Assembly: GCF_022539665.2 (NCBI RefSeq)
Contig: NC_081337.1
Location: 1,418,239 to 1,482,238, forward strand
Reading direction: 5' to 3'
DNA length: 64,000 nt
DNA from: Daphnia carinata
Taxonomy: Eukaryota > Arthropoda > Branchiopoda > Diplostraca > Daphniidae
The translations under genes and the position numbers were made by a program. Shown here piece after piece: positions 9,941 through 21,847 of the stretch. Position 1 is the stretch's first letter; each line of letters opens with the position of its first letter. The notes beneath the pieces are model-generated. The model was not told where the DNA came from, did no database searches, and saw nothing but the letters and a program-made list of their open reading frames with translations.

Positions 9941-11266
9941 AGCGGCAATTCACACCCGTCTGGTATATAGACACATAGATAAACCACCCCATGACCATCA
10001 TAAGGTAAAAAGGAGAAAATAAAAAATATGAAAAATATAGGAAGCAGGGACGTAACCTTCAAAAGGAGGTAAAACCTTAAATATAGAGGGATATGCCTAT
10101 AGCTAACGAATGATAACGAAGTAGAAATAGGGATTTTCCCCGCGTTATTGCTAAGTCTTTTCCTACAAGAAACATTTTTCTAAGTTCGTTCTAAACTTTG
10201 TTTTCCCTTTTCCTTCTGAATATGTCTTTTGCTGTCGCGCACCCGTTCACCCCCTCCTTTTAACAAATTTTGTTTTCTCTCTTCTTTCTCTCTTCTTAAA
10301 CCCTCCTTCGTATACACTAAAACTAAAGACAATATATATATATCTATATAGTCCAGCCGCCCTTCCAACAAGGACAAGAAAATATACCCCTATTTTCCCC
10401 AACCTCTCGTGTCTGGGACAAATTTCCCTTGTCTCACATGAGCCGTTTTTTTCTCCTGCCATATGTCTCGTTCCCTTCTCGCGCCATTTTTCTTCTTTTC
10501 CCTATTCTTCTCATGTATTGGACTTGGAAATAAAAACTAACTTTGGAAATAAAAACTAATTTTGCTCCGTCTTATTTTAACCTTTTGCATAAATAATTTT
10601 GTCCCCTTTTGCGTAATTTAGCACTCGTAAGGTAAAATGAGTTATCTAGTCGTACTGAGGATTCGAAACTCAGACCTCACGCATCACAGCTGAGCACTCT
10701 GTCATTTAGATATTAGCGAATATGTTACGTCTTGCGTAGGATTTAGGAGTAATACACCCTTTAGCCCACCAAGCGCGCCCTTTTTACCTGCTCATGTTTC
10801 ACATGCCTTTTTCCCCTATCTGTATCCGCCCTTTGTTGTAACTCAAATGAAAACGAACCCTGTGCATCTTTCCGTAGCTAAAATTGTAACTTGTATCTTC
10901 TTATTCCCCTGCCTAAATGATTCTGAATTTTTCTTTTCCATCATTGAGATTGTGCATTCTTCTTTCCAATGGCACCAGTCACTACATAAAAATACTTACC
11001 CTTATACCAGATAACACACGTTTTTCCATGCCCTATACACGTATTTTTACTCGCTCGCTATCATCGGCAGCTGTTGAAAAGCCTACGGAAGACCGTTGAC
11101 CTTTCCAATTGCCGTCATATATACTTTTCCGCTCTTGCTTATTATTTTACCTTCTTTTATATTACTCTATCCAGTTTTAAGAAACCCACATGATGTCACG
11201 AAATGCTTTTTTTTGCGCTGCTTAACATTGATTGTGATGCTCACTATATGTTTCCATCTATAGAAA
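9941..11266 (+). other. I-a pol-env spacer
   Basis: Non-coding, AT- and pyrimidine-rich spacer, colinear with 43620-44958 of I-b. It lacks the roughly 2.4 kb with the two accessory ORFs seen in I-b. It contains a TATATATATATCTATATA run near 10330, a tRNA-like antisense segment (10649-10720), and a 3' splice site just before env (TTTCCATCTATAG, ending 11263). Confidence 0.6.
10649..10720 (-). repeat. Antisense tRNA-like segment, I-a
   Basis: The reverse strand carries GTTTCGAATCCTC (T-arm/B-box-like) with an upstream anticodon-like TGTGATG. It corresponds in position and sequence to the better preserved tRNA-like segment of I-b at 44320-44394. Stem pairing is poor. It is part of the element rather than a host tRNA gene. 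Confidence 0.45.
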
Positions 11267-12722
11267 ATGTCGCCGTTTCCATTCATGCTGTTGTTATGCC
11301 TTTACGGGTTACACCCGCAGGCGTTTGAAACAACCGTATGCGCCTGTTCATAGCCATCGAAGATGGGAATTCTACAATTCTCCGATACTAATTGTCAACC
11401 GATTACCCCTGATAACAAGGCCGTTACAGTGAAATATGCGATCTATAGTGAAGAACGTGCCGCGGCTAAATTTCCCGGATACATTTGCGCAAGATGGAAG
11501 AATATACGGCGCATCACAATGAACTTTTTCGGTCAATTAGTGATAGTGCCAGATAAAATTTCTATTGATACTGCACCCGCCGTGTGCAACGAAATGATAA
11601 GCCATAAGCGATGTGATGATAATCGTGTGACTGTTTCCGACGATAAATATGTATTTGATCGCGAACCATGACATTTTTGGATATTGGTTACAAGCAATCG
11701 ATTCCGAAATTATAAATTGTGTTCTCGAGAAAATCCAACTTTTTCGACAAAATGAAGACGTAGACTTTGCAACACCTATCGGAACAGCTTCTGCTACCAC
11801 TGAAAATTTGTCACATAATCATTTAACACTGATTTGGGACAAAACCTATACTCAAAAGACTAAATTGAATACCCGATTGGTGGAAGATGGAATAGGTACA
11901 TTGGTTCAACTAGCGGGAGATGAAAAAACTTTCAGACTACAGGACGATGCCAAACAACTTGATTTCCATTTAACCCCTATTCAACGCTGTGCCTCCATAC
12001 AAAACGAATGCACCAATAGAACTTCGTCGTTTGGGATCATTGGCCAATCAAAACTCACCGTTTCGACGGCGGCCATCATGGAAAATTTTACAGCAATTTT
12101 GGAGACTCCAGCGCCACCTACCGACGAAAATTTAAACGTACCCGCGAATATACAATATATTCGAGACCATGACCTTACTGATCATGAAAATGAATTAGCA
12201 AGACAAATTAAACTAATGCAATGTGACGCTCGCAAAGCCAAACACGAAAAGGCTGTTACAACTGCCCAATATAACGGATGGTTAGCAGCTTCACAGTTAA
12301 ATTTACCACAGTACACGAAATTACAAGCGTTTGGGAAAACGGCTATACTGATTCAATGTAAGGCTTTAAATGTCACATTTGAGACTGTACTGACGTCTTA
12401 CGGACCGCAACCGAAATTTCAAAATTACACGATTAATCTTGACGGATGGGAACTTGTGAAATATTCCACTTGTTATTGGACTAATGGTTTTGTTAACTTT
12501 AATGACAAACCTAATGCATATCGTAACGACACCTGGAAACCAATCGAAGCCAATATCGTGTTACCGGAACAGACGCTTGCGCATTCTTTTCGGTATGAAA
12601 ATGTTGAGCTTTTCGACTACGAACATCAAAGCAACCCGGCATATACCAACAATATGCTCAATCACATGAACATTATGGCCGATATAGCCGCCGCGATAAA
12701 CGAACATCCTCCACCTGAATAA
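11267..12722 (+). pseudogene. I-a env pseudogene
   Basis: Envelope glycoprotein related to the intact I-b env (44959-46659). The ATG at 11267 follows a conserved 3' splice site by three bases. The signal-peptide-like start is preserved (FMLLLCLYGLH). A TAG occurs at about 11352, and one Asp of the VCDC motif has become Ala. A frameshift lies near 11670, and then a long open stretch (11649-12722). A stop after HPPPE and a deletion of about 230 bases relative to I-b remove the membrane anchor and cytoplasmic tail, joining the ectodomain end to the polypurine region before the 3' LTR. Confidence 0.85.
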
Positions 12723-12778
12723 ACGTTACGCCACAAATACAGAGCATTGAATGTTCTAGTGACGCCGCCGGGAGTAAT

Positions 12779-13502
12779 GTAACGAAGCCGAATACAATAC
12801 TTTTTAACTTCTCTCGCTTTGCTTCAGTAGTACATGCAAGTCTGGACATGGAAATTACAACATCATGTACGCAGCTCGGCTGACCTAGATAAACACCTGC
12901 AAGCTGATTCATGCAGACGATACGTAAGCAATATCACGCCATATTGAACGCGTCTTTTAATTGGTTACCGCGTGCAGCCTACAAGCTCCTCCCAATCACG
13001 CCACTTTTGCAATATGCAAAGTTCCGTAGTTAACCCAGCATCCGAGGAAGATCAGACTAGAACTTGCAGCCGATTCCAGTAGTCGCCTAAAGGCATTCCG
13101 CTCGCTTTATTAGTAGTATTGGGCCTTACTTAATGTTTGTTAACCAAGTCAGTTCACTTGAAACTCGTTTACATTTAGAAATATTTTCGACATTCGATTG
13201 GCTAGTCTTAACTATTTGAACTCTTGTTGTGTATCGCTCGTGTGAAAGTTGAGTTATCAAGCTCGCCCCATGTCGTTTTTCTTCTCGTTCTCTATACGTG
13301 TGATCACGGTAAGACCAAATTATAATTGTCTCTTTTACCTTGTTTCCCGAATGTTCTTCTTCTTCTTTGTTCTCTTGTCTTTTTAATTTTTATGTCTTAG
13401 CTTGAAATAATACATACATCATTGCGGGTAATCGCTTCGGAGTTCATTATATTTTATTTGTCTTAACTTCGTAAAGTCAATCTTTCCACAAGATGCTTTA
13501 CA
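12779..13502 (+). repeat. I-a 3' LTR
   Basis: 724 bp, from TGTAACGAAGCC to GATGCTTTACA, matching the LTRs of I-b and the solo LTR at 61775. It keeps the CACGGTAAGACC splice-donor-like site (GT at 13309), but the AATAAA found in other copies reads AATAAT here. It is clearly more diverged than the other copies. The 5' mate is absent, so no target duplication can be checked. Confidence 0.9.
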
Positions 13503-16245
13503 CTACGTTGGTTCTCCAAGGAGGTAGAAAGCGTGACAGATCATTTCACGACTGTTGAAGAAGCTTTCAACACCAAATATAGGAATCGACGTAGCCTTAT
13601 TGACGGAGGAGCATCAGCTATCAAATGGCTTTTGATGTCCAACACAGCAAGACAATCAAGCACAACAAGTTAAACTAAATCAAAAAGAAATGATCAACAT
13701 TATAGGCAAACAGGCAAAACTGACCTGAACGAATCGTTGTGGGAGTCAAGAGCCAATGTCTAGTTGATTAGAGAGCTCCGAGGCCCAATTCGCTTCCCTA
13801 CAAAGTATTACAGCAATATTATTAGAACAGAATGCGAAGCTAGAAGAACTTGATTTAAACCACTTCTAGTACTTCTTCTAGTTGGGCGATACCATTCGAA
13901 GCAATGAACAAAATCGTACAAGGGTTACACCAACTGCCCGACAGCCTTAACATAGGATTGAGCCTATTAGTAAACGATATTTAGCTCCCCAAATCGTCTC
14001 GTCGGCGCCATTCAACGCGATTTGCGAAAAAAGTCCATCAGCGAATACCTAGAGGATGGTCACTTTTAAACGAAGAGCTTTGGGTGGCCTATCACGAATC
14101 CACAGTCACGGTAGCAGCGTTGGAACATCAATTCAGAATCTTGATCCAGATTCCTATCTCCGACCGTGGTCGCCGGAATTCATTCGATCCTCGAGAGGCA
14201 GAGTTGAGAGAAGTAGAACTAAACCCACAAAGCTTAAATGCCAATCGTGAAACTGGGATTCCTCTTGGAACCCCGAATAATAGAAAAGTTCAAAGATGGT
14301 GTGCCGATCGCCTGAGATGGCCCACAAAGGAGCTTTATAAAGATCACGGTCAAGCACCCGACGTCTGGATCGATCTTTATAGTGTGAAACAACTGCCACC
14401 TCACTTTTGGACCGGAAGAGGAGCTCATGCCTCTGTAAAGGCTGAATTAGAACCTTATAGTGGGAAAGCACTCGAATGGTTTTGCTGGATAGACCTCTTT
14501 CGAGCGCTCGTCCACGAAACCCCAAAATCTCCAGGAGAAATGCTTGCGTTATTGAAGCGCAGTTCGAGATGTGACTGCGTTGATATTGCTCATGGTCTTG
14601 GTGGAGGGGAAGCGGCATACATCGAGGCATTGGTGAGGCTAAGGCAAAACTGTGATAGAAGAGACGTTATGAGGGCAGCCCACTTCCAAGCTATCTGCAG
14701 GTGGAGTTAAAAAAATGATCCTTCCAGCTTCAAACGATTTTCCGAGAAGCCCCGACCCACGTCTTTGCCCTTCGTATTGGTGAAACATCTTAATCGGATG
14801 TAATCGCGAGAATATGCCTCAAGCTCCTGTTACGGGATAAATTGGCCTGGAATGCCGATCGAAGTGAAACTTTAGATGAAAGAAGCCTTAACGATTTTGG
14901 AAATTGGCTTTGCCTACGCGCATCAGCCTACCAGAACGCGTACAGTTTGGCAGCAGACCAATTGCAATCAGTCGCCGGAAGTATCAACTATAGGCAGCGT
15001 CCAGCTCGCACTCATCGAAGCTCCTCAAAGTCCCAAGTGGACAAGAAGATGACTTGTCCAGGATCTACTCAACCGTATTGTTTTAAGATGCGAAGGTAAT
15101 CATTTGTTAATAAGACTGCAATGAATTCAAAAAACTTCTTATGGGAGATGGAGTCAGCTTTTGCGGCAGACATCGTTTACGCTATATCTGTTTCGGTAGA
15201 AAGCACTCTGCAAGAGACTGTCGAGTCAAGAAAGCTTGCCGCTACTCTAACTGCAAGATATGGCACCATCTCCTTCTACATGATCCATCCTGGGACGTGA
15301 CTGATAGCTTTCGAAGCAACACCCTGCGGTCCAAGCAACTCAAACGGCGCCAAGTCGTCACGGGAATGTGTGACTCAACGTCATCACAGAAGATGGATCA
15401 ACATTTCCAGCCAACGTCTTTGTGGATGAGGGGAGCGACGCGACTCTGATTAGGGAGGATTTCGCGCACCGTCTGAAATTGCGCGGTGATCGGCAGATAT
15501 TGGCGGTTGACGGAGCTGGCCATGTGGTGAACCACTACCGATCACAGAGAGCGGGCATTAAGCTCCGCGCTGACTCCGGTGAAACATTTCACCTCTAGGC
15601 CTCCCCCTTTTCAACGGCGGCAAGCCCGACGCCAGTGATTGACTGGGCTCAATTCAAGATAGGATGGTCACATTTGGCCGGTCTACCGATTGGAACTACT
15701 GGTGGAAGAATAGACATTCTACTCGGAATGGATTATGGTCACCTGGTCGTAGCGCTAGAATCCAGGTTGGCAAAGAAGATGAAACTGGCGCATCCTGTAC
15801 CTGCTTAGGTTTGTGTCAGGTATTATCAGTGTTTGAACCTACCATTTTCACATTCCCTTACATCAGGTTTTCAGTAGTAGCTCGCTAACGAAAATTGCAA
15901 ACAAGTTATGCCGATTCTGCGATACTGAGAATTTCTGAACGGAATATCAGACCGATCGCCGCAGAAAGAGCATCCGCCTCGTCATGTGAGGTGTTCGTAG
16001 CCAAGAAAGTGGATGAGATACAAACCATCACCGGAGCAGGGGAATGGAGGTTCGTACTCGGGCGCTTGAACCCAGCTGATGCCACAACCCGTTCAGCAAT
16101 CGATGAAGAAGTCCTACCTAAGGTCCGGATGGAAGGCCCCGAGTTCCTTCTCAAGATGGAAGACGAGTCGCCAAAGGACTTACCGTGGATGATCGCCAAG
16201 GAGAAAATCAGGTCTAACGTCTCTGATTTCATTATCGATGGTTAA
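13503..16245 (+). pseudogene. BEL/Pao-type retrotransposon fragment
   Basis: Decayed gag-pol of the BEL/Pao superfamily. In order: gag with VKAELEPYSGKALEW and FCWIDLFRALVH (14435-14530, the BEL gag signature), QNAYSLAADQL, and a zinc-knuckle region CFGRKHSARDC then CRYSNCKIWHHLLLH (15190-15285). The protease end reads LAGLPIGTTGGRIDILLGMD (15675-15735). Then comes the RNase H-to-integrase connector with EVFVAKKVDEIQ, WRFVLGRLNPADATTRS and MEGPEFLL (15985-16150). The reverse transcriptase is missing: protease joins the connector within about 100 bases. Frameshifts and stops are frequent. No BEL LTR was identified with certainty. Confidence 0.75.
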
Positions 16246-17661
16246 AATTCTATTTTTGAACTGGTGATCGTCCGATGATGCGGAGAATTCTGCGCAAGCT
16301 GCGGCTTGCCCTGTGTTTTTGGCGGTACGGACAACTTTTCTTTTTTAAAGTGAACTCTGCATATTTTGGCTTGTAAATTATTTATTTCCCACTTAATAGT
16401 TGTATGAAGGAAAAAGATATATTATTGAGCGGAATATGGCGATCTGAGGATTTCTTCTTCGTCGGATGATGATAGCAAGCCCGTTCTAGCAAATTTCCGT
16501 GCTAGCTGTTTCTTGATTTTCTCTTTTCCCACGATTCATTTCCACTTCAGAGGGATCTCGGCTGCTGCGAACTTAGTTTTCCTTGATGAGGGACCGTTCG
16601 CTTCTTTGGGTGGGCCTGGTTTTGGGTCCGGTAACTGTTGAAGAACTTGATCTCGTTGATCAGGTCTGATGGTACCGGGGCTAGTACGGGAAAGGTAAGC
16701 TTTGCTGATAGTAACTCCCTTGTGAAAAATACCGATAACAAGGGTGACCTTCTCACCGTCACCCAAGGTAAACTAGTACAGTCGGGTCACCAGTCTTAAC
16801 AGAAGGGGACCTGTCACGGGTAACAAAAAAGTGGTTATCTCAGACATGAGCCATCCGCCCTTTATCTATGTCGGAAATTCCGACGCCTACAGTCAAGGGT
16901 TGGGTCTGTGGTAACAATAGAAATGACGGGCCACAAAAGTGAGGAGTCGTGAACGACGAGACCGAAACTCCTACCGGGGAAACCCAGCCCAAGTCCAACG
17001 ACGTAGGACAGATACGCCGTATAACGGCATTAGGTTAAACGTGGCCGGGGGAAAGAGCGACTGCGCCGCATAACAGAACAATGAAAGGCCGGTAACCCGG
17101 GCCATGATATTGTAATATAACAATTATTTCCACATTTATATAGAACGGTCTCTAGCGATAGAAGACCGATCACGATGTCAAAAACCAGCGGGAGGAAGAA
17201 GGATGGTAGTCACAGGCAAATCCCTTCGAGCGCTTGAAGAGGAAAGGTTGGAATATAGCAGGAAGGGATCATCCCGCGGCTAGAAGAAAGAAGATCGGCG
17301 GTGACCTCTGGGCCAACGTTTAAGATTATGTTTAGTTAAATTATTGATGTGTCAACGGTGGGTTTTTGCATGCGTATATAAGGGCCGGTTAGGCCTGAAA
17401 AATACGTACACCATTTTTGCACCGAAAGCTGGAAGGTTCCTCCTCATCTTGGTACAATTTTGCTTCATTTTGAAGTTAGCTTAGTTGTTGTGTTTGTGAG
17501 CCGGAAAACCCGCTTCCATCGACGCCCACCCTCGCCCTGCTACTCGCCACAGTCCGCCTGAGCCGCCACCGCTCATCGCAGCTTATCTCTGAACTTCCTG
17601 CATATCTTCACTGAGCTCACCAGATCTTCGTTCGCAAGTAAGTAAATTCACTTCAGTATTT
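16246..17661. other. Unassigned repeat-like segment with TATA-like site
   Basis: No gene recognised. The part from about 16790 to 17300 is GC-richer than its surroundings and resembles repeated non-coding DNA, but no family could be named. Near 17368 there is TATATAAGGGC, a good TATA box, followed by a leader-like stretch to 17637. GTAAGT occurs at 17638-17643. This could be the end of a BEL-type LTR with its leader, or a host 5' UTR. II-a has inserted 19 bases after that GTAAGT. Confidence 0.4.
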
Positions 17662-17862
17662 TGTAACGAGCCCAAAGGCTATCCAAAGACAGCCACACCC
17701 TTTACATCCCTCAAGCGTTTCACAAGTGAAAGTGAACGTATCCCCTCCCATTTTACCTTCAATTTGTGTGTTCTTAAGTAGTATAAATACTGCATGTATG
17801 TACCATGAAATGCGGAATTGTTACGACAATCCACTGTAATACACGAGGTTCGAAACTTTACA
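17662..17862 (+). repeat. II-a 5' LTR
   Basis: 201 bp, TGTAACGAGC..GAAACTTTACA, ending in the short inverted repeat TGTAA/TTACA. A TATA box TATAAATA is at 17782-17789. It matches the 3' LTR at 58216 with three substitutions seen by eye plus an 11-base deletion in the 3' copy. Confidence 0.93.
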
Positions 17863-17864
17863 AT

Positions 17865-17882
17865 TGGAGGTCTCAACGAGAC
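17865..17882 (+). promoter_or_regulatory. II-a primer binding site (tRNA-Gln type)
   Basis: TGGAGGTCTCAACGAGAC lies two bases after the LTR. Over its first 17 bases it is complementary to the 3' end of animal tRNA-Gln including CCA, with two mismatches. The same site in II-b has one mismatch. Confidence 0.75.
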
Positions 17883-17997
17883 TCACACTTGTTGTCCAGT
17901 ACAAAGTTTCTTACCCGTACCTTATTTCAGTGATTGTGCTCTACACTTCCCCGACGAGTCTCCAACAACTCTACCAGACAAAGGAACACCATCAAAG

Positions 17998-18003
17998 GTA
18001 AGC
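17998..18003 (+). promoter_or_regulatory. II-a leader 5' splice site
   Basis: ATCAAAG|GTAAGC, a near-consensus donor, eight bases before the gag ATG at 18006. It is identical in II-b (34393-34398, minus strand). It would pair with the acceptors before env and before the ankyrin gene to make subgenomic mRNAs, as in gypsy-type errantiviruses and retroviruses. Use is inferred. Confidence 0.6.
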
Positions 18004-18005
18004 GA

Positions 18006-20436
18006 ATGCCGCTTGATCATATTGTACCAGAGACTACTCGTAAAGAGAATACCTTGTATCCAAACATTGTCGACAAATTATATCCACCATTGTACCCTGT
18101 ACTTCCCGAATCAGACACAACCAACCAAAATCCCAACTATCAACGAGAAAAATTTTTAGACCACTGGAAAACTCTTGTGGACTTAGAATTTGAACAAGAG
18201 TTAGAAAAAAACAAAACCTATCAGACTACCACGACAAAAGGAAAAATCCAACAAATAGAATCCTAGAAACAAGAAATTATTAAAGAGACCCACAACGCAT
18301 TACAATTGTATTCATATACGTTGTTAGAACAATCGTTGCAAGTACCAAATGGTATAACAGCAGAAACTATTACAAACACCGCAAAGACACTTAAAAATTA
18401 CGTAGAATCCCTTGGTGGCAACACCGAAAACCTTGACAGTTTATTGCAGCAAATTAGCATTGTACATGGTAAAGAAAAAGAATTCCTATTAGGTATCAGC
18501 CGTATTTTACAAAGAGAAGTAGTACTTGCGCAGATAACAGAGAAAAAATATTCGTCTGACCTCAATTTTGAGCTACAGAGCTTACGAAAACAGCTAGATA
18601 GCAACAAGAAAAAGGCAAAGAGTTCCAAATACACATTAAGTAGTTCCCTTGAACAACTCCAAGAAAGTAACGAAACACTAAAAAACTCGCTTGAGAAATC
18701 TGCCAATCGAATCAGTGAATTAGAAACAAGCCTTGAAAGTGCAACAGCAACAGAAAACCAACTACAAAACCTTTTACGAAAAAAAGGAAGACAATTTCAT
18801 ACCTGTTGAGAGAGAAGGGCAAGAAATAATTAGCAAACTTGAAAGTGAAAGAAAACAACTGGTTACGAAGTTAGAAACCACCGAGCAACAGATAAAAGCA
18901 GCTTTAGAGACAAACAACCACTTTCAGACAAAAACAAAAGAAACAAAAGAGATCCTTGAAAAAACCTTAGCAGAAAAAGCCGGCTTACGAAGAAGTCTGA
19001 TAGATATTACTACAAAGAATAAAAATCTTGAAACAGAATTACAAAAAACCAACATACAGATAGGAGACCAGGAAGAAAAGATTAAGTATCTGGAAAACAG
19101 AATAAAAGAATATAGAAAGCAACAGGTAACATTCGCTGAAACTGAAGACTTAGACAACTCCAACGAACCGGGAGAGATAACAAAATTAGTGAGTGAGATA
19201 AACGACCTAACCTCAATAACAGAAGGAGACAAATCCCTTCACTTCGAGTTAGAAACTGAACAATTCGAAAAACTACAGCAACTCAACAACGAGCTACAAA
19301 ACCAAATCGAGATTCAAAACGACAACCTTCATCAACTAGAACGAAAGTACCAAACACTCAAAAACTAAATCAAAATGGGACTTTCACACAAAGAAACTTC
19401 AAGAATTGACCGTGACACAACAGATACCGATAGCCTCGATACATCCACAACCCAACCAATTGTAAAAGCATTAGGAGAATTATTTTCAAGAGAAGACAAA
19501 AAGTCAATTCCAATCTTCAAAGGGAAAAGTACTGATAAATTAATAACAGAATGGCTGAAGGACGCCGAACATGTAGCACGCAACAACGACTGGGACGACA
19601 ACCAAAAAATACGATTCTTCTCTGACAGACTAAAAGGCGACGCCCTAGAATGGCATGGAAACTACGTAGAAGAGCAAGGTGACGAGTTAAGTTATGACGA
19701 ATGGAAAACTGCCATTATTGCAAGATTCCAGGATGCATACGTCTTAGCAGCACAAAGAAAAAAGTTATCCACACTAAAACAAAAACCTGAAGAAAAATGC
19801 AAAGCCTTATCTCAAGAATCAACAGTCTCTACGAGTCCATTGAGGGCAAAGAAGAAAAATCTGACCAAAACCAAACCATCATCGAAGGCCGACTCATAAA
19901 CACAGTCAAAAGAATGAGAGATTATAACAAAATCAAAATTCTGATGCAAGGCATTTTACCAAAATTCAGAGCTGAACTCTATTTCAGAATGCCCGAAGAC
20001 CCCGAAGATTTTGATCAGTTATGTAAACAACTTATCATATCCGAAGGCATCCTATATAGCAAGGAGACTGCAGAAGAGAAAGAAATAAACGCGGTAATCG
20101 CAGGGATAATGCATCACGAGAAACAACAAGATAACGAACTTTCACAACAAAAGACAGAAATCGAATTCCTAAAACAAAAAAATACGTGAACTGGAAAATA
20201 CTAATAAAAATCGTGAATTGTCACAGGATACCGATATAACCATAGCAGCCACAGATCAATACGAGCAAAGATCTTCGCGATCAAGTGATCGTTACTCCAG
20301 ACCACAAAATCCGCGTGTCCGATTTCACGAGAGACCGAATAGCAGAGGCTCCAGTAGTGACCGAAACTTCAATCGAAGCAGAGATAACAGCCCATACCGC
20401 ACCAACTATACTTCACCAAGAAGAGAAGTTGCCTGA
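18006..20436 (+). pseudogene. II-a gag with coiled-coil extension
   Basis: Gag of Family II. The likely start is ATG 18006 just after the splice donor; an in-frame ATG at 17934 is an alternative that would place the donor inside gag. After a short N-terminus come about 300 residues of Glu/Lys/Leu heptad-like coiled coil (18400-19360). The capsid domain follows (FKGKSTDKLITEWLKDAEHV, WDDNQKIRFFSDRLKGDALE), then an Arg/Ser-rich tail cut at YTSPRRE by the junction with I-b. Lesions are stops at 18265 and 19366 and frame changes near 18800, 19800 and 20190. The zinc knuckle lies in the missing segment. Confidence 0.85.
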
Positions 20437-20449
20437 TTGGTGTTTGTGT
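20437..20449. other. Rearranged junction between II-a gag and I-b LTR
   Basis: II-a gag similarity to II-b ends near 20430 and I-b LTR similarity begins at 20450. About 20 bases between match neither. Relative to intact copies, about 300 bases of II-a gag and the first 174 bases of the I-b LTR are gone. This points to a deletion across the original insertion boundary with filler DNA. Confidence 0.7.
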
Positions 20450-21011
20450 TCCTCTGATTGGCTGCACGCGTGAGTTACACAAGCTCCGCCCAATCACGCC
20501 ACTTTTGCAAGATGCAAAGTTTCGTGATGAACCCAGCTATTGATGAAGATCAGACAAGTAGTTGCAGCCGAGATAAGTAGTTGCCTTAAGCCTATCTTCC
20601 TTGCCTTATTGAGTAGTATTGTGTCTTAGTTAATGTTTCCATACTTAAACCTTTGAGTAAAATCTCGTTCTCGTCCCAAGTTTTTTCGGACATTGTTGTC
20701 CACTCTAAAGTGTCTGAACTCTTGTCGTGTACCGCTTGTGTAGAAGCCGAATTTCAAGTTCGCCTTGTGTCGTTTCTCTTCCATTCTTTCACTCGTGAGT
20801 TCACGGTAAGACCCCCTGGTTATTTGTTCTTTCTTTTAACTGTTTCCTCAAATGTTCCTTCTTATCTGTTACTCTCTTATCTTTTTAGTTCTTGTATCTT
20901 AGCTATAATAAACACAGACGTCATTGTGGGTAAAAACGCCTCTGAGTTCAATATCATTTTATTGTCTTAATTCCGTAAAGTTCATCTTCCCACACGGGAA
21001 GATGCTTTACA
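20450..21011 (+). repeat. I-b 5' LTR, first 174 bp missing
   Basis: 562 bp corresponding base for base to 46867-47428 of the 3' LTR, with three differences seen by eye and no indels. It contains the CACGGTAAGACC donor-like site (GT at 20806) and AATAAA at 20907-20912. The missing 5' end suggests the normal U3 promoter start is lost. Confidence 0.92.
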
Positions 21012-21014
21012 TTA

Positions 21015-21026
21015 TGGTGGCAGCGG
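21015..21026 (+). promoter_or_regulatory. I-b primer binding site (tRNA-Leu type)
   Basis: TGGTGGCAGCGG, three bases after the LTR end. It is exactly complementary to the 3' end CCGCTGCCACCA of animal tRNA-Leu (UAG/AAG type). Confidence 0.8.
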
Positions 21027-21045
21027 TTTCTCGAACTCAACCACA

Positions 21046-21426
21046 ATGACGGATGATGTTATTTCTGGCGGACATAGGATACCTCGCACGCCTGTAAGCA
21101 CCCCCCTTGTTCCCCTAACGCCAGTGGTACAAATAACCGACGAAACAGTTGCTAAGTTAATTGATTTTGAGAAACTACCAGGTCGTTCTTCGTCCACGTT
21201 AGATAAGTTTCAGGGATATAAAGCGTCAGAAGCAGACACTGAGGCCGTTAAGAAATCTGCTTCCCCTGTTTTGAAACCTGAAGTGCAGACAGATAATACT
21301 CAGTTACGTAAATTACGGTCGAATCCTGCTTATGAGGAAGTCGCTCCGTTCGTTAAACCCACCAATAAACAAACTGGTACACGTGCTAAGTCTACTGCCG
21401 CAGCCACTCAACGTCCACGATCGGTT
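21046..21426 (+). pseudogene. I-b gag, N-terminal 127 codons
   Basis: Open from ATG 21046 with no stop to the II-b insertion point. The segment is Pro/Thr/Lys-rich and looks disordered. It ends on the first copy of the GGTT target duplication. The frame matches that of the continuation from 34738, so gag was open here before II-b arrived. No known domain is visible in this N-terminal part. Confidence 0.75.
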
Positions 21427-21633
21427 TGTAAAGTTTCAAACCTCGTGTATTGCAGTGGATTGTCGTAACAAGTCCGAATTACATGTTACAATCATGCATT
21501 ATTTATACTACTAACACACATACAAAATGAAGGTAAAAAGGGTTCGGAGAAGGACACGTTCACTTTCACTTGTGAAACGCTTGAGGGATGTTGAGGGTGT
21601 GGCTGTCTTCGGATAGCCTGTGGGCTCGTTACA
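21427..21633 (-). repeat. II-b 3' LTR
   Basis: 207 bp. Compared with the 5' LTR at 34533-34733 it has a 6-base insertion and about five substitutions by eye. The TATA box (minus-strand TATAAATA) is at 21500-21507. Confidence 0.93.
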
Positions 21634-21648
21634 TTCCTTCCCCTCTTC
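21634..21648 (-). promoter_or_regulatory. II-b polypurine tract
   Basis: On the minus strand GAAGAGGGGAAGGAA lies immediately before the 3' LTR, the expected plus-strand primer. The same 15 bases precede the II-a 3' LTR. Confidence 0.85.
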
Positions 21649-21847
21649 GATGAGAAGAATTGGTCCTCCAATGTGTGTGTTTCCATCACCGACTATTGTT
21701 TTACGGATAATATAAAAAACTTGTTCCTTCACCTGAATTTTTAGCAGAAATTGTTCTCCTTCTTCTTTTTCTGTCACCAACTACAGCTGCTTCTATGAAT
21801 ACTAATGATGGCTATGGTTGAATAAACCGGTTCTATCTTCGTCTTGA

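Larger units (their letters stand above)
3476..13502 (+). mobile_element. Family I copy I-a: 5'-truncated Gypsy-type element
   Basis: A decayed env-bearing Gypsy/Ty3-type LTR retrotransposon, recognised by colinear similarity to copy I-b (20450-47428). It starts inside gag, joined directly to the pogo relic, so its 5' LTR and gag N-terminus are missing. The order is gag, protease, reverse transcriptase, RNase H, integrase, env, 3' LTR. Two unrelated DNA elements have inserted (5039-5965 and 7693-8523). It lacks the two accessory ORFs that I-b has between pol and env. Many stops, frameshifts and deletions show it is dead and older than I-b. Confidence 0.9.

Noticed and set aside
13440-13560. 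I-a 3' LTR as the 5' LTR of the following BEL-type fragment
   Set aside because: The LTR matches Family I, follows I-a env and its purine run, and the downstream gag is BEL/Pao, which has unrelated LTRs. No primer site matching Family I (TGGTGGCAGCGG) follows it.
16536-16766. Minus-strand 76-codon frame
   Set aside because: Pro/Lys-rich with no domain; two overlapping minus frames are open, and no homology could be argued.
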